Origin: Trametes villosa
Lineage: Eukaryota; Basidiomycota; Agaricomycetes; Polyporales; Polyporaceae
Length of the DNA: 64,000 bases
Direction of reading: 5' to 3'
Assembly (NCBI GenBank): GCA_002964805.2
Contig: PUDQ02000113.1
Location: forward strand, 248,001-312,000
The translations under genes were made by a program, and so were the position numbers. Positions 53,601-64,000 of this stretch are shown here, piece after piece (the first letter of the stretch is position 1; each line of letters starts with the position of its first letter). The notes below the pieces were generated by a model. The model did not search any database, was not told where the DNA came from, and saw nothing but the letters and a program-made list of their open reading frames with translations.

Positions 53601-53998
53601 CGCCCGCGCACGTCCGCAAGAAGTCGCAGACGGCGATCATCGAGAACGCCTCCGCGCTGCCGTACCAGGCGGGCGCGGCCGGGGTGGTGGACGCTGAGGC
53701 GGGGGCTGCCGACGACTTGGCCGCGCTCGGACAGCCGAAGAAGAAGCACTGGTACAACAGGCGGAAGAACCGGCGGATGAGCGAGAGCGACGCACCGGCG
53801 AGCCCGCCCGCCGGGCAGGAGGGAGGTCGCTCGTTCGTCGTTGTGCGGAAGCAGCGCCCCGGGGCTCCTGGAGCGTCGCCGAGCACCTCGTCTGCCCCGC
53901 CTACGGAAGAGGGGCCTGAGCAGCAGCGCGGACCGTCGTTCTCAGTTCTACGGGGCCCGTCACAGTCCGAACCCCAAGCACCGTTCTACGCGATCTAG
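50697..53998 (+). CDS. Fungal TRP-like ion channel (Flc/Pkd2 family)
   Basis: Six exons (50697-50985, 51044-51553, 51609-51695, 51748-51789, 51840-52873, 52925-53998) give 1011 aa. A signal peptide (MLLILALSLSPFTSTTA) leads into an ML-like lumenal domain with paired cysteines and several Asn-glycosylation sites. About nine hydrophobic segments follow, including VFWSTVGLAIGYWAIVGIA, FGICLSIFLAIIAATIVLSV and WVAYAILFILGLIYLAFALM. The linking motif TPSLRDIIFHSQWC plus MVAVQWPMFAYPLLSQTAW is typical of the family. The last ~330 residues are a Ser/Pro-rich cytosolic tail. The family acts in calcium, FAD or lipid-linked signalling and wall integrity. The first in-frame ATG has a good context (A at -3, G at +4). 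A second at 50745 would start directly at the signal peptide. Confidence 0.9.
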
Positions 53999-54574
53999 TC
54001 TCCCTTGTCGCTTTCACCACTTCATGCATGTTCTCTACACCTACACTTTTACGCGTGGATACCTTAGTTTGGGACACTAGTTGCACTGTAGTCCTGGGAC
54101 AGTCTAACCTATATAGCTCGCTCTCCACCTCGTAGCTCACGTACCGACCATGTACTCGTATACGCTCACCATCATATATCCTCACCGTAAGCTTAACCAG
54201 GGATCCTCCGCAGAAGATCGGGAGCACCTACGAGGTTGACCACCGGTTGTTCGTCCACATCGGGGGTCTCACTCAACCGTGTATCCCTGAACCAACGGCA
54301 AATAGTAAGTCACGAACATCGTTGACGGCACTTCCGTAGGTTTGCCCCAGGAGTATCGTGTAGACGCCGCGGGTCAGCCCACAAAGGTACGATAGCTCAG
54401 TACGACTCCTGCTCAAATAGCGGTAGCGTACGCATGAAGCAAGTACCCAGGAAATTACTAGATTGCAGTAAATGGGAGCAACAGCTACTGGGGTAGTCTG
54501 CACTGCTGTACATCTGTGGGCCAGTTTGTATACAGTCTATAACCTGCCGTAACCTCAAGGCAGTCCGAAAGTCG
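53999..54574. other. Convergent intergenic region, no gene seen
   Basis: The TRP-like gene (+) and the 823-aa protein gene (-) end toward each other across 576 bp. This holds two 3' UTRs. Nothing else is recognisable. Confidence 0.6.
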
Positions 54575-57389
54575 TCACATCTCATCCTCATACTCGTCGT
54601 CCTGCGGGGCACCGTCGCCGAGCCAGACCACCCTCCAGTCCTCGGCGCCCTTCTGCACCCACGCATACAGGCCCTCATTGCCTCCCTCTCCCGCCCCGTC
54701 CTCCTCGGTCGTGGTCGTTGAGTCGTAGCTCGCATAGCTCGACGTCGAGTACGACCGCGCCAGGCCCGGGTAGAACGGCCGGTTCCAGTGACCCCCGACT
54801 GCGAGGAGGCCCGCCGCACCGCCGATGTCCGCCTGCGCACGCACGGGGTCCTGCGCCCGACTCTTGCCCTTGCGCTCGGAGAGCTGTGCGAGCGGGATCT
54901 CCTGCACCTCGACGCCGTCCTCGCCAAACGCCGTGATCTGCAGGAACGGCGCCTCGTCCGGGTCGTCGGACGTGCACACGCGCGCGGCGACGCTGTGCGG
55001 CGGGCCCGCCCAGTAGAGCACGCGGTGCGGGGGCACGCCCGCGAGGCGCGCGGGGAGCGGGTGCGGCACGATGTGCGACTGGCGGCCGCGCGTGAGGAGG
55101 TAGAGCTGCGTCGCGGACGACGCCTGGAACGACGGCCCGGGCACGCTGAACTTGACCGGGCGCGCCCAGGGCCCCTTCTCCTTCGCGAACGCGCGGCCGT
55201 CCCAGGACGCGCGCGAGCGGCGTGCGTTGGCGGTCGGGGAGGTATTGAGGAGGGCCTGCTGCGTCGCGCCCCAGTTGTCGTCGTAGAGGTCGACCTCGCC
55301 GACGGCGGAGTCGGCGATGCGGATCGTGCCCGCCTTCTTCTCGAAGATGACGAAGAGGCTGAGCTGCGTGGGGTAGTTGAGCACGGTTGAGCCGAAGGAG
55401 GACACGCGTGTGTGCCGGTGGCTCTGCGTGTCCAACGCCGCGGAGCGGGGAAAGATGTCCGAGGGGCTCCGCGACATGTTGTCCTGTACAGATTGGTGGA
55501 TGAAGGTGATACTGCGCGCGGCGAGTGGAGTGTAGAACTCCTGTAACATTCGTGAGCATCACGATATCTGAGAGGAATGCACCTCAGGAGAGAAGATGCG
55601 AACCTTGGCCAGGCGGAACGCACGTTCGCCCTTCGGGGCTTCGTACAACAGGATGCTTGATTTCGTTGCGACGGCCAGAAGCACACCGCCTCGGCCTCGC
55701 TGACCTTCGTTCCGCCAGATGTCGTAGAACAGTACCGGGGTGTTGTGTAGCCGGGATCCGGCGGACGCGAGAGGCGTGAAGTGGGTCGCCCATCGCAAAG
55801 GTAAGTCGCTCACGATATCCCAATCGGAATCAATAGAATCCGTGCGCCCAACCATGGCCACTCCTTTACCCTTCCCGGGCGACGTCCAAGACGAGGCTAG
55901 AGAAGAGTATGATGCTTGTGGTTCGGGTTTTCGGGTCGGAGATTGCGGTTGCGCTATCGCAGGATCGAGGACCAGGTTCTTCAAGCCCTTCGTGATGGAG
56001 CTCGGGGGCCGATGGTGCTTCTTGACCGAGCCCTGCGAATTCTTCCCCGTCGCTGAATGGCGTAGATCCAGCGGACGTGCGTCCTGATTGATCGACGGGG
56101 AGTGAGTCGCGCATTTATCATACGCCTGTGCAGGATGCATACCTTCTGGGTAACGGCCCACTTCGCCAGACTGACCAAGCTGGCCAGGTTGTACATGCGG
56201 AGCATCCTGGGAGTCTCTGAGTCCTTCGAAGAGGAGTCGCCTTCGGTACTCACGAGAGCGAGGACCACGCCTTGCGGCGTTCCCTCGCCTGTGCTCTCGG
56301 ACTCCAGGATGGACATCTGGTGGACACTGCCAGGGAAGGTTCTAGCATACCGCTTGCCAGTAGGACACGACCGCGCTCACCCTTCGCCCTCCCAGATGAG
56401 CTTGGCCTCCGCGTCTGAAGGCCCTTTCTGGTTCTCGTCCTCGTCGTTCCAGTCACTTGGGAACATGTCCAGGACGGACAGGCCCTTGTCGTGGCCGATC
56501 AGGAGCAGATGGTGGTTGCTCAAGGGAAGCAAACATCGGATCGGGGAGGTCGTGTGAGGTAGAAAGCGGGACCCGAAGCCGTAAAGCTTTAACCGCGATG
56601 GAGCAATGGGTTCAGGAATTAGGGCGGCTGGCGCAGGAGGATGGCGCGCATGCGTTAGAGGAGAGACGGGGATTGCGTCGAGAGGGAAGTTGGTTTGGAG
56701 GTGTAGTTGCGGATGAAGTGCTTGAGGCGGAAGAGATGCATAGGACGACGTTGCGCTAGAATACATTGATGCAGGATGCGAGGACGAGTTGTACGCCGAG
56801 GGCGCGTAGAAGCTGTTTGCCTGCGACGGAGGCATGAAGGGATTCGGGTGGGATGGCGGCCCATACATGGAGCTTGTCTGGGAGGGTACATAGACCGAGT
56901 TCGTTTGGGACGAGGGGACATAGAGAGAATTTGTTTGATATGAGGGCGCATAGACGGAGTGCGTCTGAGATCTTGGGTCCGGAGGAGGCTGAGGTTGATC
57001 GAGCTAGGCATGGTGTCGGACCAAATACTTGCATACGAGCAGAACAGGCGTATGGACTCACCCCGTTCCCCCACCCCCTTTGTCTGCGCCGTTGCCTCTC
57101 GTCTGGCGTAATATCAGCATACCGCTCTGCGGCTCTGTACGTCCGGTTTAGCGCGTGTGGGCCGCAGCAGTGAGCGACGAACGGCACCTCTTCTCGATCC
57201 ATTCCCTCCAGCGGCCAAACCTAAGAGTGACTCTGGGTTATGTCCCTAGTATCCGTCGTAAGATATGAGGACGCACCTCGAGTTCGGACCGTGCTGGGCT
57301 GCTAGATCGTCGTAGGTGGGCAGAGCATCTCCGCCCGCCTGGTCCTGCTCAGGTAGAGGCGGGACGTTGAAAGGATCTGACTGAGACAT
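54575..57389 (-). CDS. Uncharacterised conserved protein, possible beta-propeller
   Basis: Seven exons (57277-57389, 57188-57220, 57062-57134, 56381-56988, 56143-56341, 55604-56083, 54575-55540) close to 823 aa. The N-terminus has DALPTYDDLA, an LPxY motif of the kind bound by Rsp5-type WW domains, and RFGRWREWIEKRAAERYADI. A Tyr/Ser/Pro repeat follows. Then come blade-like segments (LKLYGFGSRFLPHTTSPIR, NHHLLLIGHDKGLSVLDMF, RGGVLLAVATKSSILLYEA and TQLSLFVIFEKKAGTIRIAD) that resemble CNH/WD40-type propeller strands. The C-terminus is acidic. I do not know a named homologue, and the propeller reading is inference. One intron (56342-56380) would be only 39 nt. Reading through it meets an immediate stop, so it must be removed. 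Confidence 0.75.
56851..56970 (-). repeat. Coding tandem repeat, decapeptide
   Basis: Four imperfect copies of a ten-residue unit near SQTNSVYVPS lie in the fourth exon of the uncharacterised 823-aa gene, with 30-nt DNA periodicity. The repeat is Tyr/Ser/Pro-rich and probably disordered. Confidence 0.75.
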
Positions 57390-57851
57390 GCTCTGAGATG
57401 CTAAGAGACGACTTGAAGAGGTTGCCGAGAGCGCGAGAGAGGCATGCACGACGGAGAAGGGAGAGTGAGAGAGGGAAGCTCGGCTCGCAGCGCTCGGACG
57501 GGCGGCGGGTGGCGGTACATGGTCACGGTACGGCGACGGCCACACAAGCATTTCAGCCGTCCTCTTGCATCGCTTTCTGCACATCCTCGATCACCACTGC
57601 GCGCACAAACACCTCTTTCCATCCGCAAACTCGCACAATCACATACAGCACTACAAAGGACACAATACAGATAAAGGATACGCATGCAAGGTAACATATA
57701 TATACGACGGCAACCAAGACGACGGGTGAGCGGCAACCTGTCAATAGCGGTCAGATATCTGCTTATATGTAACGGGTGAGCACATCCTCAGAACTCACTC
57801 CTTGCGCTGCCTCCGGCTCCTCTATTTTGCTTCGCACAGCTCCAGCCCAGC
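57390..57851. other. Intergenic region upstream of the 823-aa protein gene
   Basis: These 462 bp lie between two minus-strand genes: the promoter of the left one and the 3' UTR of the right one. An AT-rich patch with TATATATA occurs at about 57697-57705. No gene seen. Confidence 0.5.
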
Positions 57852-58652
57852 CTAGCCCCTGAGCTCGCAGAAGAGTGACCAGACGGCCAACATCTCCTTG
57901 AGCAGCCCGCGCGCCATGCCCACGCCGGCCAGGATCTCCTGCAAAGACGTCCCGCGTGCTGCGCGCCGCTCAACTCGCTCGCAGTGGGCGTCCACGACCT
58001 TACGGTCCATGCCGAAGACGAGGATGTCTCTGGGATCTTGCCAGCTCGCTTGGGCTTGAAGGGTCCGGACGTGGTAATGCATCCTCTGGGCAGCCCTCCT
58101 CTGGGCTTGAAGGTCGTCCGCCGAAAGGGGTAGCACGAACAACCCGGCGCTGTGGTGGGTCCGGATCATGTCGCTGAACAAAAAGTCCTGTTCTTCCTGG
58201 GTCCTCGTCCGCCTGAGGCGCGCGTTGGGATAGGCGAAGGGTGCGCTGCCAGAGCCTCCGGGTCCTCCACTCGTTCCGGTAACCGTGTGCGAAGAGCCGA
58301 TAACAAGCTGACCGATGGTCACGCCCAGCTGGTTCACGGTGTTCTCATTGACGGTCTGTTTAGCGCGACCGTTCGAACGGGGCGATTTGTTCCCTTCGCT
58401 CCTAGGGGGGCTAGGGGGGATCGGCGGGTCGACGTAGGGACAGCCGCTCGCCGGGTGCCCTTTCTTCAGCCGGCCGCAGTATCGACACCTCGGACGCTTG
58501 CGATCCGAGGGAGGCTTATTGCTCCCCTGACTGTCTTGTGAGCCGCCTCCAGCTCCGCTGTTGCCTCCTCCGTTTCCGCTTCGACGTGGGGTGGAGGGGG
58601 GTGTTACGGGTGTTCCGTTGATGATGACATTCTGAGTTAGAGCGGGGCTCAT
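57852..58652 (-). CDS. Uncharacterised protein with Cys/His zinc-knuckle-like motif
   Basis: Intronless frame of 266 aa starting at ATG 58650-58652. The frame is open further upstream but has no other ATG before a stop. Residues about 60-75 carry CRYCGRLKKGHPASGC, a C-x2-C-x6-H-x4-C pattern, like a retroviral-type CCHC knuckle with a longer middle loop. It is preceded by a Gly/Ser/Asn-rich stretch and followed by Pro-rich sequence. The C-terminal half (EEQDFLFSDMIRTHH, LQAQRRAAQRMHYHVRTLQA, SLQEILAGVGMARGLLKEML) is helical. I recognise no family. The motif suggests nucleic-acid or protein binding, which is inference. Confidence 0.68.
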   Translation of the reverse strand: MSPALTQNVIINGTPVTPPSTPRRSGNGGGNSGAGGGSQDSQGSNKPPSDRKRPRCRYCGRLKKGHPASGCPYVDPPIPPSPPRSEGNKSPRSNGRAKQTVNENTVNQLGVTIGQLVIGSSHTVTGTSGGPGGSGSAPFAYPNARLRRTRTQEEQDFLFSDMIRTHHSAGLFVLPLSADDLQAQRRAAQRMHYHVRTLQAQASWQDPRDILVFGMDRKVVDAHCERVERRAARGTSLQEILAGVGMARGLLKEMLAVWSLFCELRG

Positions 58653-59199
58653 TGTGGACGGGCGGACGGGTTGACTGTGCAGGAGGGGTGGCGTAGATGG
58701 AGCTGTCGGACTTGCCGAGTAAGGTATGTTCTGAACTGAGTAGCGTACCTTTTTCACGTTTTATAGGCATTTAGAAGGCGAATCGTCTTTGTAAAATACG
58801 GCTCTCGACAGGCAGTCCTATCCAGCACGAGGCTCGCCGCGGTCCCGAGCTTGACAAGGCTGGTTTGGACGGTGAAATTCAACAATGTTGCCAATGAAGC
58901 ATCGACGCTGATTGAAAAAGTGAAAGGAATCAATTTCTCAGTGCAATTCCAAACGAGCGATGGTAAGAGTACCCATGCTCTCCGAACGCGAACTTGAGGA
59001 ACTGCCTTTTCCGTCAAAGACTCGCGGGATCGGAGATCTGCTGTAGTAGCACGTGACTGGCGTAACAGAATTTTGGATTTCGCCAAGCGCGCGAGCCTTC
59101 ACTCGAGCAGGCAGCTCCTGCGGGCATACTGCTCGTATAACTCTCTAGCGACATCTCCCTGCTTGCTCCGAAGGTCTAGCGACTCCTTGGGCCTCAAAA
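58653..59199. promoter_or_regulatory. Divergent intergenic region, zinc-motif gene / NOP14
   Basis: 547 bp between two divergent start codons, AT-richer at 58740-58960. It holds both promoters. No third gene is evident. Confidence 0.5.
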
Positions 59200-62100
59200 A
59201 TGGCGAAAGGCTCCCAGCTCAAGCAGATGAAGAGCGCGCTCGACCAGGCGGGGCTTACGCACCAGCCCCAGGCGGGCAAGAAGCGCAAACGCGCTGCGCC
59301 GACCGAGCGCGACAAAGAGAAGAAGGCGGAGAGGCTGAGGCAGATCCAGCAGAAGCTCAATCCCTTTGATGTGAAGGTGACGAAGCTGAAGCACGACGTC
59401 GGCGGGCGGAAGATCATTGGTACGACTGGGCGGCCTGCGCAGAGCAAGCAGGCGGGCATTGAGCAGGTGCGCTTTTCGTCTTGTCTGAATCTTCAGAGTT
59501 AAGGGCTCATAGAATGGCATTCTCACTCGCGCGCACACAATAGAGGAAGAAAACGCTACTCAAGGAATACGAAGAGAAGGACCGCTCGGGAGGCATCGTC
59601 GACCGCCGGTTCGGTGAAAACGACCCTACCATGACGCCCGAGGAGCGTATGCTGGAGCGGTTCACGCGCGAACGGCAGCGTGCTTCGAAAGGAACCGCTT
59701 TCAACCTCGACGACGAGGACGAGCTCACCCACTACGGGCAAAGCCTGTCGAATCTGGATGACTTCGACAACGTCGGATTGGGCCTGGACGACGACGAAGA
59801 CGACGGTAGGCGATACCGTCCTGTGGGTCTATGTCCGGAAACTCAAGTGTGTACGTGTAGGTCCAATGGACAGGCGAACGGTGGAAAGAGGTCACTTTGG
59901 AGGGTTTGGAGATGAGGATGAGGAGGAAGACGAAGACGAGGTAAGCTATGTTCCTACGGCTATCTTTGGTCAGGATCTCATGGTACTGTGTAGCCTGAGC
60001 GGAAGAAGTCCAAGGCTGAGGTCATGGCAGAAGTCATTGCAAAGAGCAAGGAGCACAAGGTCGGTTGCGGTGCCTTCCCGACCAATGCCGGTAGCTCACC
60101 TATTGTGGGCAGATGATTCGTCAAACTCAACAAGAGGAGGACGAGAACCTCCGTCACCAGCTTGACGAAGAGCTTGACGACATCCGTTCGCTGTTGTTCG
60201 CTCCTCCGCCGGCCGCTGCCGCAGAGCAACCTTCCGCCGGCACTGCAGCATCGGCTACCGCGCCTCCCGAGGACGATAAGGAGTACGACCAGTATGTGCG
60301 CGAACTCGCCCTCGACCGGCGCGCGAAGCCGAAGGACAGGACGAAGACCGAGGAGGAGCTTGCCCGCGAGGAGAAGGAGGCACTCGAAAAGGCGGAGCGG
60401 AGACGTCTGAAGCGCATGCGGGGCGAGGAGACGGACGATGAGGACGAGCAGAAGGGCGGCAAGCGCAAGCAGGCGCGCGTGCGGGGAGGGGACGACCTCG
60501 ACGACGACTTCTTCGACGAGGAGGCACAAGCCGTGTTGGGTGCTGGTCTCGGCGACGACGCGGCCATGGCTGGATCGGAAGACGAGGACGACGAAGAGGG
60601 AGATAGCGAAGATGAGGATGGCAGCGACGAGGAAGACTCTGGGTCGGAAGAGGACGAGGACGAGGACGGCTCGGTTGCTGCTGAGTTCGAGAGCGCGGAA
60701 GAAGATTCGGGCGAAGAAGACGGCGAGGAGGGTGAATCCGAGGCCCTCGTCAAGTCAAGTAGCAAACGCCGCACGAAGTCGAAACCCGCCAGGAAAGAGC
60801 TTCCGTATACGTTCCCTTGCCCAGAGACGCACGACGAGTTCCTCGAGATTGTCGAGAATGTGGACGAGGCAGACATCCCCACTATCGTCAAGCGTATCCG
60901 GACGCTACACCACGCAAGCCTAGCAGACGATAATAAATTCAAGCTACAGGTAAGCATATTGGTATCCCGCCTATGCCTTGTCGCCTGGGCTAAACATCTG
61001 TGCAGGGTTTGAATTCTGTTCTCATCGACCACATCCTCTACATCACGGCACCCCCTACACCTCGCTTCACGCTCTTGTCCTCCCTGCTTCCCCATCTAGC
61101 CGCCCTCACGAAGACATATCCTATCCAGTCCGCGGAAGCCTTCGTAGAAAAGCTCTCCCTCATGAACAAAAACCTCAAGCGTGGCCTTTCTAAAGGTGCT
61201 ACTGAGTTGGACGCGAAGACCTGGCCCGGACTCTCCGAAGTGTCCCTCCTGCGGGTCGCCGGTCAGCTATGGCCGACCAGTGACATGAATCATGCGGTCG
61301 TCTCTCCCGCACGGCTGCTCATGGGATCCTATCTGGGGCTGTGTCGCGTCCGGTCGTTACAAGATATCGCCAGCGGCTTGTTCTTGTGCAGCTTATTCCT
61401 GCACTACGAGAAGTTGTCGAAACGCTTCGTACCAGAGGCGACCAACTTCCTCGTCAACGCAGTGCTCCATCTGGCTCCACACTCGTATCAAGACGCTTCG
61501 TCGGTACCGGGCGACTTCCCCTTACAGGACTTCGGATCTTCTCAGACCGCCTCCCTCGCATTGAGCGGGAAGAAGGCGAAGAAGCTGTCGCCGGGGAAAC
61601 CTGATCTAGCGAGGTGTCTATCCGAGGAGACCCGAGGAGAGCAGGAGAAGGTCGATCTCCTGTCTCTCTCGCTCGAGCTCCTGGGTCGGTTTGCGGACAT
61701 GTACAAGGGTCTGGAGGGCTTCATTGAGCTCTATACCCCGATACAAGATATTCTGGGGTCCGTCAAGAGCAGTAGCTTACCTTCAGATCTATCGGTGAGC
61801 CTTCGCAGTCGCACTCTTTCTGAAGTTGTTGAAGCTGACGTTCATGCAGACTCGCTTGCAATCCTTGCAAGACACCCTCGGCCGCTTGCTCAAGTTCGCT
61901 CTTCAGGCGCGCCGCCCCCTTCGTCTGCAGGCACACAAGCCGATCCCGATCCCCACATACGTGCCCAAGTTCGAGCACACGACGTCGAACTACCTTCGCA
62001 ACCGCGACCCGGACCACGAGCGCAACGAGGCGGCGAAGCTGCGCGCGGAGTACAAGCAGGAGCGCAAGGGCGCGATTCGCGAGCTGCGCAAGGACGCGCG

Positions 62101-62260
62101 CTTCCTGGCGGGCGAGCAGCAGAAGAAGCAGAAGGAGAAGGATCGCGAGTACAACGACCGCATGAAGCGCGTGTACGGCACGCTCGAGTCGGAGCGGGCG
62201 GAGGAGAAGGCGATGGAGCGCGAGAAGGAGAGGGACAAGCGGCGAGCGGGCCGCAAGTAG
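59200..62260 (+). CDS. NOP14: Nucleolar protein NOP14, small-subunit processome factor
   Basis: NOP14 works in the SSU processome for 18S rRNA maturation and 40S assembly in the nucleolus. Seven exons (59200-59466, 59544-59805, 59861-59940, 59994-60059, 60113-60949, 61006-61794, 61850-62260) give 903 aa. Landmarks are LNPFDVKVTKLKHDVGGRK, DRRFGENDPTMTPEERMLER, DRRTVERGHFGGF, RKKSKAEVMAEVIAKSKEHK and QQEEDENLRHQLDEELDDI. A long Asp/Glu run follows (about residues 390-460). The HEAT-like C-terminal half includes LPYTFPCPETHDEFLEIV, and the basic coiled tail carries DPDHERNEAAKLRAEYKQER and ELRKDARFLAGEQQK. All are diagnostic. Confidence 0.96.
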
Positions 62261-62563
62261 TGATCTTGTGTTTCCTATCCAGGGTACTGGGCATGGCTAT
62301 TTCTTGTCTATTTCGCATTCGATTATGCCCATGACTATTGCTGTTGTGCAGCTTGTGCTATGTACAAGGTGGATGTAGATGCAACGGGAGAGCAGGTCGC
62401 TCGGCGCTTACCCTTGCGACGCGTCGGTAGCGCCCATAATCTGTTCGCGTTTTGTGCCACCGACGCGTCTTGCTCTCCTCCATCATCCTCCCCCAACTAC
62501 CAACCTCCGCGACCTCTGCTTGACACATTCCAGAGCGGCTTCGAAAAACTATACAATGCGCAA
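62261..62563. other. Short intergenic region downstream of NOP14
   Basis: About 300 bp with the NOP14 3' UTR and the promoter of the next + strand gene. Nothing else is recognisable. Confidence 0.5.
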
Positions 62564-64000
62564 ATGAGCTCCCAACTACCGTCTTCCTCTCTTCCGCCCA
62601 CGTTCCAAGAGGATGGCGAGCCTGCCCAGTTCCTGGACTGGATGGAAGGCCAGATGGCTGACCTCCTCGGGGACCCCCATCTCGTGCTGAAGCCCAAGCG
62701 ACCAGAATGGGTGAAGACAGTCTCAAGCCTCCTCCCTGTACTCTCCATCCCCTCCCCAGTTGAGCTCCCGTGGACGGCCATACACGAGCAGAACAAATTC
62801 GTCGAAGTGTCCCTCACGCTGATCTACCACGCTGTCCGACGCGTTCCTCTTCTCCTTTCTGGCGAACCGGTGCTAGCGCAAGCTCTGCTTTCTGCCGTTA
62901 CTACGGTATGCGCGACACTTGACCTCTGGATTGACGTCGACGTTGCTCCGGAAGCCGGCTACTTGAGCCCATCGGAACTCTACGACAAGGGGACGGCCTC
63001 CGCTGCTGCTATCTTGCAGGTTCTCTCGGACGAGGTTCTCCCGCAGGCTAGCCCCCGTGCCTATGGCATCGTGAGGGACTCGATCACTCGGTATGTGGGC
63101 TTGGTAAACGGTATGTCCAACGTACATCCTCGAGGTCGTGTCCTGACAGTTTCGCAAGAGCTTCTATCTTCGCCTGAGGACGTCGAGTTTCCCATGTCAA
63201 TAGATGTTTGCACTGCCGAGGAAGTGATCAAGTGCCTCACCGCCGCATCCAGGGTATAGTATCTCAGTCTTACTTCTGCATTTAGTTTCATACTAACATC
63301 GCGCAGGGGCATAGTATCAAAATCACTGCGCCGTCCCAACTACCGCTTGTGGCCACAAACCTGCTCGAGATATGCTGCTCGGGACTTTCGCTGACTTCAG
63401 CTCGTCATTGGTTTCTGGCGGATCTTGTCCGGGAGGCGGCACAGTCGACATTGAAGGCCTACGAATATCTGTTCTTCTCCTGCGTGACTCCTGGCGTAAC
63501 CACGCCGAGGACTTTGGCTCGAGCCTGTACCGCCATGGCCACTCTTGCTAAGGCGTACGGCTTCGAGCCTGTAGCCGCTAGCTGCTGGACAAGACTTCTT
63601 CTGTACCGCATCGAAAGCGGACCCGACGACGCTTGGGAGAAGGGTGAGCGGACAATGACAACATTCTTACGCTCTTCTGGGTTCGCTCCCACAAACCACG
63701 CCGACTTCAACTCCCTACTTAAGGCTCTGCAAGGAGAAGATTGGGAAGACGCCGGCCAAGGCCTGCGGGTATGCATACACCATTCACCCTAGTCTCGCCG
63801 TGCTGACGATGATGGATGCAGGAACTCTGTGAAGCGTACCTCATTTGTTTCGTCCCTTCGCTTGACAAGGAGGGGCTTCAACAGGCTCGGGAAAGGCTAC
63901 TCGAATTGCCTTCGTATGAGACCGCTCTAGTGGCAGTCAACAAACGCATACAAGAGCTTGAACCTGCTCGTGCGATCGAGGGTACACAATCGAACGCTCA
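62564..64000 (+). CDS. Uncharacterised helical-repeat protein, partial (runs off window)
   Basis: I do not recognise this protein. Three exons are visible (62564-63253, 63307-63768, 63822 to beyond 64000), with phase-consistent GT-AG introns, giving at least 443 aa. It starts MSSQLPSSSLPP and is then almost entirely amphipathic helix (for example FVEVSLTLIYHAVRRVPLLL, SARHWFLADLVREAAQSTL, RACTAMATLAKAYGFEPVAA). This suggests an alpha-solenoid scaffold. No catalytic motif is seen. The ATG at 62564 is the first that opens into the conserved-looking sequence. The upstream frame is open but of different character. Confidence 0.75.

Noticed and set aside
54397..55686. 429-codon minus frame parallel to the 823-aa gene
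   Set aside because: Same strand but a shifted frame. The translation is extremely Arg/Ser-rich, while the other frame continues a sensible protein across introns.

Overview
This window is nuclear DNA of a filamentous basidiomycete, most likely an Agaricomycete. Genes are densely packed on both strands, GC is high, and most coding regions are cut by many short introns (about 47-70 nt, GT-AG). The protein set fits: a fungal TRP-like channel, a Dsc2 rhomboid-like subunit, a PET112-type GatB and a fungal GATA factor. All gene models were joined by hand from splice sites and reading phase. Every multi-exon model closes in frame, but none has transcript support.

1-13 kb: a 5'-partial-to-window MGM101 (mtDNA maintenance, -), a gamma-tubulin complex component (+), an N-myristoylatable VWA protein (-), the TREX-2/PCI protein PCID2/Thp1 (-), a DsbA/thioredoxin-fold protein (+) and mitochondrial GatB (-). 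13-19 kb: two complete poly(A) polymerase genes in direct tandem, with the same 14-exon architecture but diverged sequence. 19-31 kb: a membrane-anchored beta-helix protein (+), the spliceosomal RRM protein Ist3/RBMX2 (-) sharing a 152-bp divergent promoter with eIF3d (+), an unrecognised gene (-), and Dsc2 (-). 32.7-33.7 kb: an NTF2/SnoaL-like protein (-).

33.7-50.7 kb differs from the rest. Two regulator genes, a GATA zinc-finger factor and an ING-type PHD protein (both -), lie among long, very GC-rich stretches (6.7 kb and 5.5 kb) where I can support no gene. 50.7-64 kb returns to dense packing: a TRP-like channel (+), an uncharacterised 823-aa protein (-), a small Cys/His zinc-motif protein (-), the ribosome-biogenesis factor NOP14 (+) and an unrecognised gene running off the right edge (+).

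There is no sign of a functional gene cluster. Themes that recur are RNA processing and translation (PAP x2, Ist3, eIF3d, NOP14, PCID2) and mitochondrial maintenance (MGM101, GatB). The most notable observations are the tandem PAP pair, three inferred GC-AG introns, a 5-nt first coding exon in Ist3, and the gene-poor GC-rich blocks around the two regulators. I found no transposon, CRISPR array, rRNA or tRNA that I could support.
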